Assembly (NCBI RefSeq): GCF_006636205.1
Contig: NZ_VIGB01000003.1
Coordinates: 4,454,501-4,518,500, forward strand
DNA: 64,000 nucleotides
Direction: 5' to 3'
Origin: Kitasatospora acidiphila
GTDB taxonomy: Bacteria > Actinomycetota > Actinomycetes > Streptomycetales > Streptomycetaceae
This document shows positions 24,254-37,619 of this stretch, in pieces. The notes below the pieces were generated by a model, which was not told the DNA's origin, searched no databases, and saw only the letters and a program-made list of their open reading frames with translations. Positions within the stretch are counted from its first letter, which is position 1. Every line of letters begins with the position of its first letter. The translations under genes were made by a program, and so were the position numbers.

Positions 24254-24778
24254 TCAGCGGCGGGTGATCTCCACCGACTCGATCACCACGTCCTGGGCCG
24301 GACGGTCGTTGCGGCCGGTCTTCACACCGGCGATCGCGGCGACGACCTTCTGGCTGGCCTCGTCCTCGACCTCGCCGAAGATGGTGTGCTTGCCGGTCAG
24401 CCAGGTGGTGGGAGCCACCGTGATGAAGAACTGCGAGCCGTTGGTGCCCGGGCCGGCGTTGGCCATGGCCAGCAGGAACGGCTTGGTGAAGGCCAGGTCG
24501 GGGTGGAACTCGTCACCGAACTTGTAGCCCGGGCCGCCGATGCCCTGACCCAGCGGGTCGCCGCCCTGGATCATGAAGCCTTCGATGATCCGGTGGAACA
24601 CCGTGCCGTCGTAGAGCTTGGCGTTGGTCTTCTGGCCGGTGCGCGGGTCGGTCCACTCGCGCGTGCCCTCGGCCAGCTCGACGAAGTTCGCCACGGTCTT
24701 GGGGGCGTGGTTCGGGAAGAGCTTGACCACGATGTCGCCGTGGTTCGTCTTGAGGGTCGCGAACAGTTCCTCGGCCAC
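24254..24778 (-). CDS. Cyclophilin-type peptidyl-prolyl cis-trans isomerase
   Basis: A 174-residue single-domain cyclophilin without signal peptide. It contains VFHRIIEGFMIQGGDPLGQG, then NAGPGTNGSQFFITVAPTTW and KHTIFGEV, with the catalytic Arg in FHRI and the GSQFFI core. It speeds proline isomerisation in cytoplasmic proteins. GTG 24778 is chosen over upstream in-frame starts because GAAGG sits at usual spacing and the frame then begins MAEELFATLKTNHGDIVVKL. Confidence 0.92.
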   Translation of the reverse strand: MAEELFATLKTNHGDIVVKLFPNHAPKTVANFVELAEGTREWTDPRTGQKTNAKLYDGTVFHRIIEGFMIQGGDPLGQGIGGPGYKFGDEFHPDLAFTKPFLLAMANAGPGTNGSQFFITVAPTTWLTGKHTIFGEVEDEASQKVVAAIAGVKTGRNDRPAQDVVIESVEITRR

Positions 24779-24921
24779 GAGGATGCCTTCCTTCTCTTGG
24801 TCACTGACCTCTGCATCATGGCAGACGGCCCAGCCCGCCATGCAAAGGGGCAAAAGGGGATGCATGATCTCGAATCAGGTGGATAAGTGCCTGGTACGAC
24901 GCCCTAGGAGGTGGATCTTCC

Positions 24922-25692
24922 GTGACCCGAATGCCCGCCCTGCCCTGCTTCGACGGCGCACGTGAGACGGCTGGCCGAACCCTCGAAACGCTGGCGCCCT
25001 ATGCGGCGACCGCCCGGGATACCGCGGCCCACTACACGGACGGAGCGCGGCAGCGGCTGGGCCCGGCTCTGGAGGCGCTGGGGCCACGACTGGAGGCGGC
25101 CGTCGGCCAGGCCAAGGCGGGTGGGCTGCAGGCGGCCCAGTCGGCCCGGGCCGGCCTCGCCCCGCGAGTCGAGCAGGCCTTCGCCGCGCTGCCCCCCAAG
25201 ACCCAGGAGAACGCCGTCAAGGCCGTCCACCGGGCCCAGGAGGCCGCGCTGCACGCCCGGCACTCGGCCGAGCACGCCCGGGCCGCCGCGCTGCCCGTGG
25301 TGCAGGAGGCCCAGGCCCGCGGCGCGGCCGCACTGACCGCCCTGCAGGGCAACGCCGTGCCGGCGCGGCACTGCGGCCCTGGCCGCCGCCGAGCGGCCGC
25401 CAGGGCCCGGCGGGCCGCCGACCGGGCCGACCGCGGCCGCGGGGCGCTGGCCGCGGTGGGGCTCCTGGCGATCGGCAGCGGCGTGCTGCTCTGGGTCTGG
25501 TACCGCCGGCGCAGCGAGCCGGAGTGGCTGATCGAGCCGCCCGAGGTGCAGCACCCGCTGAACCCGGTGCACCCGGCCTCGGGCGCCACCGCCACCGGCC
25601 GGGGCGGCTCGGAGAGCCGCGAGCGGCCCGGTGAGCGGCCCGACGAGGAGAACGAGGAGAACGACCAGCAGGACGGCAACGAACCCCTCTGA
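24922..25692 (+). CDS. DUF5324-like membrane protein
   Basis: A 256-residue protein, mostly Ala-rich amphipathic helix (residues about 15-150), then an Arg-rich patch (RRRAAARARRAADRADR) and one membrane helix (GALAAVGLLAIGSGVLLWVW), followed by PEWLIEPPEVQ and a Glu-rich tail. This matches a streptomycete family next to tRNA-Ala and the cyclophilin gene that I recall as DUF5324. Function unknown. GTG start behind TAGGAGG. Confidence 0.7.
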   Translation: MTRMPALPCFDGARETAGRTLETLAPYAATARDTAAHYTDGARQRLGPALEALGPRLEAAVGQAKAGGLQAAQSARAGLAPRVEQAFAALPPKTQENAVKAVHRAQEAALHARHSAEHARAAALPVVQEAQARGAAALTALQGNAVPARHCGPGRRRAAARARRAADRADRGRGALAAVGLLAIGSGVLLWVWYRRRSEPEWLIEPPEVQHPLNPVHPASGATATGRGGSESRERPGERPDEENEENDQQDGNEPL

Positions 25693-25723
25693 CGGGCCGT
25701 CGGACGGCACCCGGCCCGCAGAA

Positions 25724-25764
25724 CGCCGATGGCCGACCTGGTGGAACCAGGTCGGCCATCGGCG
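25724..25764. terminator. Bidirectional terminator between DUF5324 gene and tRNA-Ala
   Basis: A perfect 19-bp stem (CGCCGATGGCCGACCTGGT and complement) with loop GGA. It lies 31 bp after the plus-strand stop and 7 bp past the 3' end of the minus-strand tRNA-Ala. Confidence 0.9.
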
Positions 25765-25770
25765 TGACTG

Positions 25771-25843
25771 TGGAGCTTAGGAGACTCGAACTCCTGACAT
25801 CTGCCTTGCAAAGGCAGCGCTCTACCAACTGAGCTAAAGCCCC
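25771..25843 (-). tRNA. tRNA-Ala (anticodon TGC)
   Basis: A 73-nt tRNA: acceptor GGGGCTT pairs with AAGCTCC (one G-T), D-arm AGCTCAGTTGGTAGAGC, anticodon loop with TGC in CTTTGCAAG, T-arm AGGAGTTCGAGTCTCCT, discriminator A. CCA is not encoded. Confidence 0.96.
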
Positions 25844-26014
25844 AGGACGGCGCCTGTGGCGCCATCGGAGAACAGCGTACCGGGTCAGCCGGACTGGAGG
25901 CACCTCCCAGCGGCTGGGCTGGGGCCGTGCACGGGTGTCCGGTTCCCGGGTGGGCAGGGCAGCGGCGGGGAGGTCCTGGGTGGACCTCCCGCGTTCCGCC
26001 GCGGCGGCCTGAGG

Positions 26015-26143
26015 TCAGCGACCGGCCGGGATCGGGTCGGTGGCCTCGGTCCACAGGTCCTGCTCGGCACGGTCGGCCTGGACCTGACGGTAGACAAAGA
26101 AGCCGCCGAGGGCGACCAGGGCGACCAGGAGGAGCTTCTTCAC
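26015..26143 (-). CDS. DLW-39 family microprotein
   Basis: A 42-residue protein: a short basic start (KKLL), one hydrophobic helix (LLLVALVALGGFFVY), and a polar tail with the diagnostic Asp-Leu-Trp in RAEQDLWTEATDPIPAGR. It matches the actinobacterial DLW-39 family, always found close to tRNA-Ile/tRNA-Ala in this region. Function is unknown; it should be an inner-membrane peptide. GTG start, with AGGT upstream. Confidence 0.82.
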   Translation of the reverse strand: MKKLLLVALVALGGFFVYRQVQADRAEQDLWTEATDPIPAGR

Positions 26144-26354
26144 CGCGGGACCTCGTCCTTCTCAGCAGTTGGGGGCTCGCCCGCCAAGGCCCCGGCCGGG
26201 CGACCGAGGCGGCAAGCCTCTGATGTGCGGGTGTGGTTGGCGACCGAAATCGACCGAACCGCCCTGCGGCCGATGATACACACCCGTGTCCTGTTCGAGA
26301 CCGGCTATCGGTCGCCCAACCTGGGGCGGTGCCCATGGTTTGACGTCGCGGTGC

Positions 26355-27124
26355 TCAGGACGGCCGGTCGCCCGGTCCGGGCCGGCCGAAGACCACGGTG
26401 GCGTCGTCGTGCCGCTTGCCCGGGAACCGGCCCGGCGGGTCGGCCTGCTCGGCGGCCCGCACGGCCGCCAGCACTGCGTTCGGGCCCTGCGTGTCCAGGG
26501 TCTCCAGCAGCGTGTCCCAGCCCCAGCCGTACCGCTCCACCAGCCGCGACACGCCGTCGGTGAGCACCGCGAAACGCCGCAGCCCGGCCAGCGGGCGGGA
26601 GCCGGTGAGCGCTTGGTCGGCGGCCTCGGGGCGGGTGCTCGCCACCCAGAAGCCGCCGGCCGCGTTGCGCAGCCGGGAGACGCTGGCCCGGTCGTAGGCC
26701 GGCAGCCGCTCCACCCGGTCGTCCAGCACCACCTGCGGCTCGCCGCCGATCGGCTGCAGCACGACCGGGGAGTCGGCCAGCACCAGATGGTCGAACCGCC
26801 CGCTCCCCCAGCGCACCATCGCCACGGTGGCCGACGGGCTGTCCGGGTTGCCCAGCTCACAGGTGCCGGCGTGCAGGGCGCAGACGGCCTCGATCCCGGC
26901 CCGCAGCACCTCGCGCAGCTCCGCATCCGGCCGCTCCACCAGGAGCCGGGCCAGCTGGGCCCCAGCCGCCCGGTCAGCCACGCCACGTCATGCCGGCACC
27001 CGGTGGGCGCCCCGCTCGCGGTGGCCCCGTCCAGCACCACCACGAAATGGGATCCGACGAGTACGAAGTCTTCATTGGCCCGATCATCACCCGGGGCCGC
27101 CTCGCACAGGCTGCTGAGCCGCAT
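26355..27124 (-). pseudogene. PP2C-like phosphatase domain protein, frameshifted
   Basis: The N-terminal part from ATG 27124 has the PP2C signatures DDRANEDFVLVG and FVVVLDGATASG. The C-terminal part continues in another frame as GAQLARLLVERPDAELREVL, then LVLADSPVV, FAVLTDGVSRLVERYGWGWD and HDDATVVFGR, which supply the later metal-binding Asp residues. The frame changes at GGGCCCC (about 26957-26963), where one base seems missing. The likely product is a 255-residue metal-dependent protein phosphatase with no membrane segment. GGGAG precedes the start. Real decay or a sequencing indel are both possible. Confidence 0.75.
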
Positions 27125-27161
27125 TGCCACTCCCGTTCGCCGGGTAGCTGCGCCAAAAACG

Positions 27162-27197
27162 AAACGCCCGCTCACCGAGATCGGTAAGCGGGCGTTT
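27162..27197 (-). terminator. tRNA-Ile terminator
   Basis: An outer 11-bp stem (AAACGCCCGCT / AGCGGGCGTTT) with an inner ACCGA/TCGGT stem. It lies 7 bp past the tRNA-Ile 3' end, and the minus strand continues into a run of U (from AAAAAC at 27155-27160). Confidence 0.9.
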
Positions 27198-27204
27198 CCG
27201 CAGG

Positions 27205-27278
27205 TGGGCCTAACAGGACTTGAACCTGTGGCCTCTTCCTTATCAGGGAAGCGCTCTAACCGTCTGAGCTATAGGCCC
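27205..27278 (-). tRNA. tRNA-Ile (anticodon GAT)
   Basis: A 74-nt tRNA: acceptor GGGCCTA pairs with TAGGCCC, D-arm AGCTCAGACGGTTAGAGC, anticodon loop CTGATAA giving GAT, T-arm ACAGGTTCAAGTCCTGT, discriminator A. CCA is not encoded. Confidence 0.96.
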
Positions 27279-27294
27279 TTGCCGCACTGAAAGA

Positions 27295-28695
27295 TTAGCG
27301 GACCGATGGCCGATCTCCCAAATCGATGCCCTGACCCTCCTTCGGTCCCCCGATCGCAGGCCCCGGCTCGGGGATGCCGGCCTCGGTCGACTGGCGGCGC
27401 AGCCACTGCTCGCGGGTGGCCGGGAGGCCGCTGGCACCGCTGACGGCGGTGCGCACGGCCAGGACCTGGTTGATCCCGATCCGGTTCTCCTCGAAGGCCA
27501 GCGCGGACGCCGCCATGTAGAGCCGCCAGACCCGGGCCCGGCCGCGGCCGGCCAGCCGGACCGCCTGCGCCCAGTCGGCCTCCAGGTTGGCCACCCACTC
27601 GCGCAGCGTCAGGGCGTAGTGCTCGCGCAGCGATTCGACGTCGCGCACCTCGAAGCCGGCCTCCTCCAGCGCCGAGACGGTGCTGCCGACCGGGGAGAGC
27701 TCGCCGTCCGGGAAGACGTAGCGGTTGATGAAGGGGCTGGTGGTGTGCGGCACCCCGGGGCGGTCGGGGCGGCGGGCGATCTGGTGGTTGAGCAGCCGGC
27801 CGCCGGGGACCAGCAGGTCGTACAGGCCCTCCGCGTAGACCCGGTACTGGGCGCTGCCGACGTGCTCGGCCATGCCGACCGAGGAGATCGCGTCGTAGGG
27901 GCCGTCGGGGATCTCGCGGTAGTCCTGCAGCCGGATCTCCACCCGGTCCGCCAGCCCGGCCGCGGCCACCCGCTCCCGGGCCAGCGCCACCTGCTCGGCG
28001 GAGATGGAGACGCCGACCGCGCTGACCCCGTAGTGCTCGGCCGCGTGCAGCACCAGGGAGCCCCAGCCGCAGCCGACGTCGAGCAGCCGCATGCCGGGCC
28101 GCAGGCCGAGCTTGCGGCAGATCAGGTCGAGCTTGGCGAACTGGGCGTCCTCCAGGCTCTTGCCCTCCGGGGTCCAGTAGGCGCACGAGTAGACCATCGA
28201 CGGGCCGAGCACCAGGCGGTAGAACTCGTTGCCCACGTCGTAGTGGTGGCTGATCGCGGCCCGGTCCCGGGTGCGGCTGTGCAGCCGGCCCTGCTGGCGG
28301 GCCTCCTCGGGGGGCAGCGCGGGATTCGGGCCGAGCGCGCCCGCCTTGGCCAGCACGGCCAGCGCCCGGCGCCCGGCCGGGCCGGTCAGGTCGCCCCCGC
28401 CCAGGTGCAGATCGCGCACCTCGGGCCGCTCGGTGAAGTGCGCCGCCTCGGCCAGCACCGCGTAGATGTCCTCGCCGGGGCCGAGCTCCAGGTCGCCGGA
28501 GACGTAGGCCCGGGCCAGGCCGAGCTCGCCGGGGGACCAGAGCAGCCGGCGCAGTGCCCGCCGGTTGCGCAGCACCAGCAGCGGGGCGTCGGCCGCCCCT
28601 GCGGTGCTGCCGTCCCAGGCCTGCAGTCGGAACGGCAGCCGGGACCCGAGCAGGCCCTCCACTGCCTCGACGAGCTGCGATGCGATCTGAGCCAT
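27295..28695 (-). CDS. Cyclopropane-fatty-acyl-phospholipid synthase family protein
   Basis: A 466-residue SAM-dependent methyltransferase. The N-terminal part (about 1-150) is the lipid-binding domain of CFA synthases (YVSGDLELGPGEDIY). HYDVGNEFYRLVLG and YSCAYW follow, then the SAM site LLDVGCGWGSLVLHAAEHYG and SVGMAEHVG. The late FEENRIGINQVLAV is typical of the family. It adds methylene or methyl groups to unsaturated acyl chains in membrane phospholipids. ATG 28695 follows GGAGG; longer frames lack such a site. tRNA-Ile lies 16 bp beyond the stop. Confidence 0.88.
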   Translation of the reverse strand: MAQIASQLVEAVEGLLGSRLPFRLQAWDGSTAGAADAPLLVLRNRRALRRLLWSPGELGLARAYVSGDLELGPGEDIYAVLAEAAHFTERPEVRDLHLGGGDLTGPAGRRALAVLAKAGALGPNPALPPEEARQQGRLHSRTRDRAAISHHYDVGNEFYRLVLGPSMVYSCAYWTPEGKSLEDAQFAKLDLICRKLGLRPGMRLLDVGCGWGSLVLHAAEHYGVSAVGVSISAEQVALARERVAAAGLADRVEIRLQDYREIPDGPYDAISSVGMAEHVGSAQYRVYAEGLYDLLVPGGRLLNHQIARRPDRPGVPHTTSPFINRYVFPDGELSPVGSTVSALEEAGFEVRDVESLREHYALTLREWVANLEADWAQAVRLAGRGRARVWRLYMAASALAFEENRIGINQVLAVRTAVSGASGLPATREQWLRRQSTEAGIPEPGPAIGGPKEGQGIDLGDRPSVR

Positions 28696-29000
28696 CGTGT
28701 GGAACCTCCGCGCAACCGTGGGGACAGCTGAACGCCGAGCAGTTGCCCCCGAACCCGTACCGGTAGCCGTGCAGGCAGCCGCACCAGCCAACCCGGAGCG
28801 ACACCGAGGAGTCCCGGCGGCACGCCGGGCCCCGGACGGCTGTCACCCGAATGGCGAAGCGGGCCCCTTCGATAAAACCGCCGAAGGGGCCCGCCTATGC
28901 CGGATTTCGCGAAACTCGTTCGTGAACCGGTGCGTACTGAGTGAGGTTGTGACGATATGTCAGGCTGACGTCAGGTCAGCCCGGCTCTGCCGGGTTCGGG
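28696..29000. other. 305-bp intergenic region upstream of the CFA-like gene
   Basis: No gene is supported. It holds the minus-strand promoter region of the CFA-like gene and a strong terminator (28859-28894) for the DUF3566 gene. Nothing else stands out. Confidence 0.6.
28859..28894 (-). terminator. Terminator downstream of gyrA-DUF3566
   Basis: A perfect 13-bp stem (GCGGGCCCCTTCG / CGAAGGGGCCCGC) with a 10-nt loop lies about 110 bp after the DUF3566 stop codon on the minus strand. It probably ends the gyrB-gyrA-DUF3566 transcript. Confidence 0.85.
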
Positions 29001-29732
29001 TCACTCCTCCTCGGCCAGCGTCAGCTCGACGCCGCCGGTGAAGCCGGCCGCCGAGTTGTAGATGAACGCGGCGAGGGTGGAGAGCGCGGTCAGCAGCACC
29101 ACGTCGATCACGGCGATCAGCACGGTCCAGGTGAGCACCTGGCCGAAGCCGACGTAGTCCATGATGTTGACGCCGCCGGTGCCGGTGCTGCCCGAGCCGG
29201 TGACCTCCTTGAGGGTCTTGCCGATCGAGTCGAAGACGCCCAGGGTGTCCAGCGTGGTCCAGAGCACGATGGCGGCCACGATCATGATGATGCCGAGCGC
29301 CAGCGACAGCAGGAAGCTGACCTTCATCACCGACCAGGGGTCGGCCTTGAGCACCCGCAGCCGCGCCTTGCGGACCCGGCCGGAGCCGGCCGGAGCCGGT
29401 GCCGCGGCGGCCGGACGGCGGGCCGCCTGGCCCGACTGGCCACCGCCGGAGCCACCCGAGCCACCCGGGGCGCGGTTGCCGCGCGCCGAGGCCGGCTCCC
29501 CCTTGGTGTAGGTGGTCGGCTGGGAGTACCCGCCGGCGCCGGGAGCCGGCTGGGCCGGCGGTGCGGGCACCGTCGGCTTGCCGGAGGCACCACCGCTGTA
29601 GCCGCCGGTGGAGCCCACCGCGGACATCACAGAGGTGGACGGCGTCGGTTGCTCGGCCGACGGCTGCGGAACACCTCCGTACGGCGCACCGCCCGGCACG
29701 GCACCTCCCGCAGCACCCGTGGTCCCACTCAC
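29001..29732 (-). CDS. DUF3566 transmembrane protein
   Basis: A 243-residue protein. Residues 1-130 are Gly/Pro/Ala-rich and disordered. The C-terminal DUF3566 domain starts near ARLRVLKADPWSVMKVSFLL and has two membrane helices (about 140-165 and 200-225), with GVNIMDYVGFGQVLTWTVLI. It is the usual gene after gyrA (Rv0007 in M. tuberculosis; CwsA-region neighbour). Function unknown; division or wall roles have been suggested. GTG start behind GGGAGGA. Confidence 0.9.
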   Translation of the reverse strand: MSGTTGAAGGAVPGGAPYGGVPQPSAEQPTPSTSVMSAVGSTGGYSGGASGKPTVPAPPAQPAPGAGGYSQPTTYTKGEPASARGNRAPGGSGGSGGGQSGQAARRPAAAAPAPAGSGRVRKARLRVLKADPWSVMKVSFLLSLALGIIMIVAAIVLWTTLDTLGVFDSIGKTLKEVTGSGSTGTGGVNIMDYVGFGQVLTWTVLIAVIDVVLLTALSTLAAFIYNSAAGFTGGVELTLAEEE

Positions 29733-29874
29733 TCTGGTTCCTCCCGCAGTTCCTGCCCGGGACGCGGCCACGTCCCGGTCGACACTCCACTGTGCGGCAT
29801 CAAGCTGAGAAGCCCGAAACCGGGGCAGCCGGTACCCCCGTCGAACGGCGGGGGTACCGGCTGCCCCACCACCG

Positions 29875-32484
<2,610 letters not shown>

Positions 32485-32537
32485 TGGTGGTCAGTTTCCT
32501 TTCACGCGTGACTGGGGTGTGCGGAGCAGACTGCTCG

Positions 32538-34553
<2,016 letters not shown>

Positions 34554-34847
34554 GAAGCGCCCTCTCTGGCACAGCGCGGGCCGCATCCCCGACCCGGTTC
34601 GGGCGGGCGTGCGACCACGGCGTTTCGACTCAGTTACCGCAAGATGCAGTGTTTGGGCTTCAGTCTACCGGTACGACTGACATAGATGGGCGTTTGGCAG
34701 GCCTTGAAGGCGGATTTGGCGCCCCGAATCCCCTCCGCACATGTCCCGATACTCGCCCGGGGGCTGAGCGGCTTCACACGGGCCGCCAGCGGTTCCGGAA
34801 GTGTGCGCTCCGTCAAGATCCGCCTCCGCGGCACCGCGCCGGACGAC

Positions 34848-35360
34848 TCAGCCCCAGGTGTCGCGCGGACCGGTGCTGCCCGGCGCGCGCAGCCGGCCGT
34901 ACCGCCGCTGCGGCACCGACGGACCCAGCACCCGGATCACCCGGACCGTGCCGTGCCCCAGCTCGTGGTTCAGCCGCGCCACCAACTGCCGTGCCAGCAA
35001 ACGCAACTGAGTGGCCCACGCGGTGGAGTCACAACGCACCGTCAGCACCGCGTCGGCCTCGTCGAAGTGCTCGGGGGCGCAGTGCGCGGCGATGTCCGGG
35101 CCGACGATCTGCGGCCAGCGGCCCATCACCCCGGCCACCGCGGCCGGCGCCTCCCAGCCACGCTCCGTGATCAAACGATTGAGCGCGGCCCCCAGCGGCA
35201 CCGGGTCGCGGCCGTCCGCCCGGGCCCCGCTGCGCAGCCCGTGCCGCTTCGCCTCGCGCTTCTCGCGCACCTGCTCGCCGCGCTGCCTGGCCTGCTCCTT
35301 GGCCGCCCGCAACGCGACCCGGGCCAGGTCGACACCGGAGAGCTCTGGTTCGTCGCTCAT
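34848..35360 (-). CDS. DUF721 protein (DciA-like)
   Basis: A 170-residue protein with the DUF721 domain at about 55-150: PLGAALNRLITERGWEAP, VAGVMGRWPQIVGPDIAAHC and DSTAWATQLRLLARQLVARL. DciA-type proteins of this family load the DnaB helicase in bacteria lacking DnaC, and mycobacterial Rv0004 is the homologue in this position. The N-terminal 50 residues are basic and flexible. ATG start with AAGGAG upstream; it lies between recF and gyrB. Confidence 0.88.
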   Translation of the reverse strand: MSDEPELSGVDLARVALRAAKEQARQRGEQVREKREAKRHGLRSGARADGRDPVPLGAALNRLITERGWEAPAAVAGVMGRWPQIVGPDIAAHCAPEHFDEADAVLTVRCDSTAWATQLRLLARQLVARLNHELGHGTVRVIRVLGPSVPQRRYGRLRAPGSTGPRDTWG

Positions 35361-35434
35361 CGGCGGTGCGCTCCTTCTTCCCCAGGCTGTGGACAGACCA
35401 GGGTACGGCTTCGCGCCCCTCGCCGGTGGATCCG

Positions 35435-36571
35435 TCAGGGGTGGATCCGGCTGACCTCGCCGCCCGACACCGCGTACCGCGCGCCGGCCAGCGCCTTGGG
35501 CACGTCCTCCGGCACCGCCGCGGTGACCAGCACCTGCTCGCCGCCGGCCACCAGCTCGGCCAGCTGGTCGCGTCGTCTGGCGTCCAGCTCGGCGAAGACG
35601 TCGTCCAGGATCAGCACCGGCTCGCCGCCGTCGGCCCGCAGCAGCTCGTAGGAGGCCAGCCGCAGCGCCAGCGCGAACGACCAGGACTCGCCGTGGCTGG
35701 CGTAGCCCTTGGCCGGCAGGGTGCCGAGCAGCAGGCCCAGCTCGTCCCGGTGCGGCCCGACCAGGGTCAGCCCGCGCTCGGTCTCCTGCTTGCGCGCCGC
35801 CCGCAGCGCCTCCAGCAGCCGCTGCTCCGCCTCCTCGCGGCTGCCCGGCAGGGCGCCCTCGAAGGCCGAGGCCCGGTACTCCAGCGCGGTCGGCCCGCCG
35901 CCCGGCGCCAGCCGGTCGTAGGCCTGCGCCACCAGCGGCTGCAGGGCGGCCACCAGCTGCAGCCGAAAGGCCGTCAGCTCGGCCCCGGCGCGGGCCAGAT
36001 GGCCGTCCCAGACCTCCAGGGTGGACAGGTCGGCGCCCTTGCCGCCGCCGGCCCGGCGGGCCATCGCGGCGGTCTTCAGCAGCGCGTTGCGCTGCTTGAG
36101 CACCCGCTCGTAGTCGGACCGCACGCCGGCCAGCCGGGGCGCCCGGGCGGTCAGCAGCTCGTCCAGGAACCGCCGCCGCTCCCCCGGGTCGCCCTTGACC
36201 AGCGCCAGGTCCTCGGGGGCGAACAGCACGGTGCGCAGCAGGCCCAGCACATCGCGCGGGCGGACGTTGTCGGAGCGGTTGATCCGGGCCCGGTTGGCCT
36301 TGCCCGGGGTGATCTCCAGTTCGATCAGGGTGGTCCGGCCGCGGTCCTCGACCGAGCCGCGCACCACCGCCCGCTCGGCGCCCTGGCGGACCAGCGGGGC
36401 GTCGGTCGCCACTCGGTGGCTGCCCAGCGTCGCCAGGTAGCCGATCGCCTCCACCAGGTTGGTCTTGCCCTGGCCGTTGGGCCCCACGAACGCGGTCACG
36501 CCCGGGTCGAGGGGCACCTCGGCCCGGGCGTAGGAGCGGAAATCGGCGAGCGACAGATGCGCGACATGCAT
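35435..36571 (-). CDS. recF: DNA replication and repair protein RecF
   Basis: A 378-residue SMC-like ATPase. Walker A GPNGQGKT is at 30-37, the signature region lies near SHGESWSFALALRLAS, and Walker B is VLILDDVFAELD. RecF helps load RecA at single-strand gaps and aids fork restart. ATG start; no clear ribosome site. Order gnd-recF-DUF721 is the streptomycete one. Confidence 0.97.
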   Translation of the reverse strand: MHVAHLSLADFRSYARAEVPLDPGVTAFVGPNGQGKTNLVEAIGYLATLGSHRVATDAPLVRQGAERAVVRGSVEDRGRTTLIELEITPGKANRARINRSDNVRPRDVLGLLRTVLFAPEDLALVKGDPGERRRFLDELLTARAPRLAGVRSDYERVLKQRNALLKTAAMARRAGGGKGADLSTLEVWDGHLARAGAELTAFRLQLVAALQPLVAQAYDRLAPGGGPTALEYRASAFEGALPGSREEAEQRLLEALRAARKQETERGLTLVGPHRDELGLLLGTLPAKGYASHGESWSFALALRLASYELLRADGGEPVLILDDVFAELDARRRDQLAELVAGGEQVLVTAAVPEDVPKALAGARYAVSGGEVSRIHP

Positions 36572-36611
36572 GGGGAGGTACTGCGCCCGCCTTCTGTCTA
36601 CAGCCTGTGGA

Positions 36612-37487
36612 TTACTTGCTCTCGACCGCGTGGCCGCCGAACTCGTTGCGCAGCGCGGCGATCATCTTCATCTGCGGGGAGTCGTCCTGGCGGGAGGCGA
36701 ACCGGGCGAACAGCGAGGCGGTGATCGCCGGCAGCGGCACGGCGTGGTCGATCGCGGCCTCCACCGTCCAGCGGCCCTCGCCGGAGTCGGCCGCGTAGCC
36801 GCGCAGCTTGTCCAGGTGCTCGTCCTTGTCCAGGGCGTCGACCGCCAGGTCGAGCAGCCAGGAGCGGATCACCGTGCCCTCCTTCCAGGAGCGGAAGATC
36901 TCCCGGACGTCGGTCACGCTGTCCACGGCCTCCAGCAGCTCCCAGCCCTCGGCGTAGGCCTGCATCATGGCGTACTCGATGCCGTTGTGGACCATCTTGG
37001 CGAAGTGGCCGGCGCCCGCCTTGCCGGCGTGCACCGCACCGTACTCGCCCTCGGGCTTGAGCGCGTCGAAGATCGGCTGGACCCGAGCGATGTGCTCGGC
37101 CTCGCCGCCGTACATCAGCGCGTAGCCGTTCTGCAGGCCCCAAACGCCGCCGGAGACGCCGCAGTCGACGAAGCCGATGCCCTTCTCGGCCAGCAGCGCG
37201 GCGTGCTTCTCGTCATCGGTCCAGCGCGAGTTGCCGCCGTCCACCACGATGTCGCCCGGCGAGAGCAGCTCCGAAAGCTCCTCGATGGTCTGCTGGGTCG
37301 GCGCGCCGGCCGGCACCATCACCCAGACCACACGCGGGCCCTGGAGCTTGGTGACCAGCTCCGGGAGGCTGGCGACGTCGGCGAGGTCGGGGTTGCGGTC
37401 GTAGCCGATGACGGTGTGGCCGGCGCGGCGGATGCGCTCGCGCATGTTGCCGCCCATCTTGCCGAGACCGATGAGGCCGAGCTCCAT
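36612..37487 (-). CDS. gnd: 6-phosphogluconate dehydrogenase (decarboxylating), short type
   Basis: A 291-residue oxidoreductase. The N-terminal Rossmann motif is GLIGLGKMGGNM, then VDGGNSRWTDD and the catalytic-region KAGAGHFAKMVHNGIEYAMM. At about 290 residues it is the short form (YqeC/GndA type, usually NAD-linked) rather than the 470-residue NADP enzyme. It makes ribulose-5-phosphate and reducing power. Its place between dnaN and recF is characteristic of streptomycetes. AAGGA precedes the ATG. Confidence 0.95.
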   Translation of the reverse strand: MELGLIGLGKMGGNMRERIRRAGHTVIGYDRNPDLADVASLPELVTKLQGPRVVWVMVPAGAPTQQTIEELSELLSPGDIVVDGGNSRWTDDEKHAALLAEKGIGFVDCGVSGGVWGLQNGYALMYGGEAEHIARVQPIFDALKPEGEYGAVHAGKAGAGHFAKMVHNGIEYAMMQAYAEGWELLEAVDSVTDVREIFRSWKEGTVIRSWLLDLAVDALDKDEHLDKLRGYAADSGEGRWTVEAAIDHAVPLPAITASLFARFASRQDDSPQMKMIAALRNEFGGHAVESK

Positions 37488-37619
37488 GACTTGTCCTTAC
37501 CTGAAGTTCGTGCAATCCGGCGGCGCCGTTGCCGCGCCTCAGAGCCTACGCCGCGCCGGTGTCCACAGGAGTTCGGGCCGATTGTGGACACCGGCGCTTC
37601 GTCACATCGGACGGAGGGA

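Noticed and set aside
25360..25400. Possible frameshift pair inside the DUF5324-like gene
   Set aside because: An Arg-rich patch looks unlike relatives, but no clean single-base change restores a better reading, so the gene is left intact.
32505..32516. Near-parS TTTCACGCGTGA upstream of gyrA
   Set aside because: It breaks the CACGTG core, so ParB binding is unlikely.
35384..35400. DnaA-like TGTGGACAG between recF and DUF721, and others near 36608 and 37558
   Set aside because: Single imperfect boxes scattered in genes or gaps; too weak to call a cluster.
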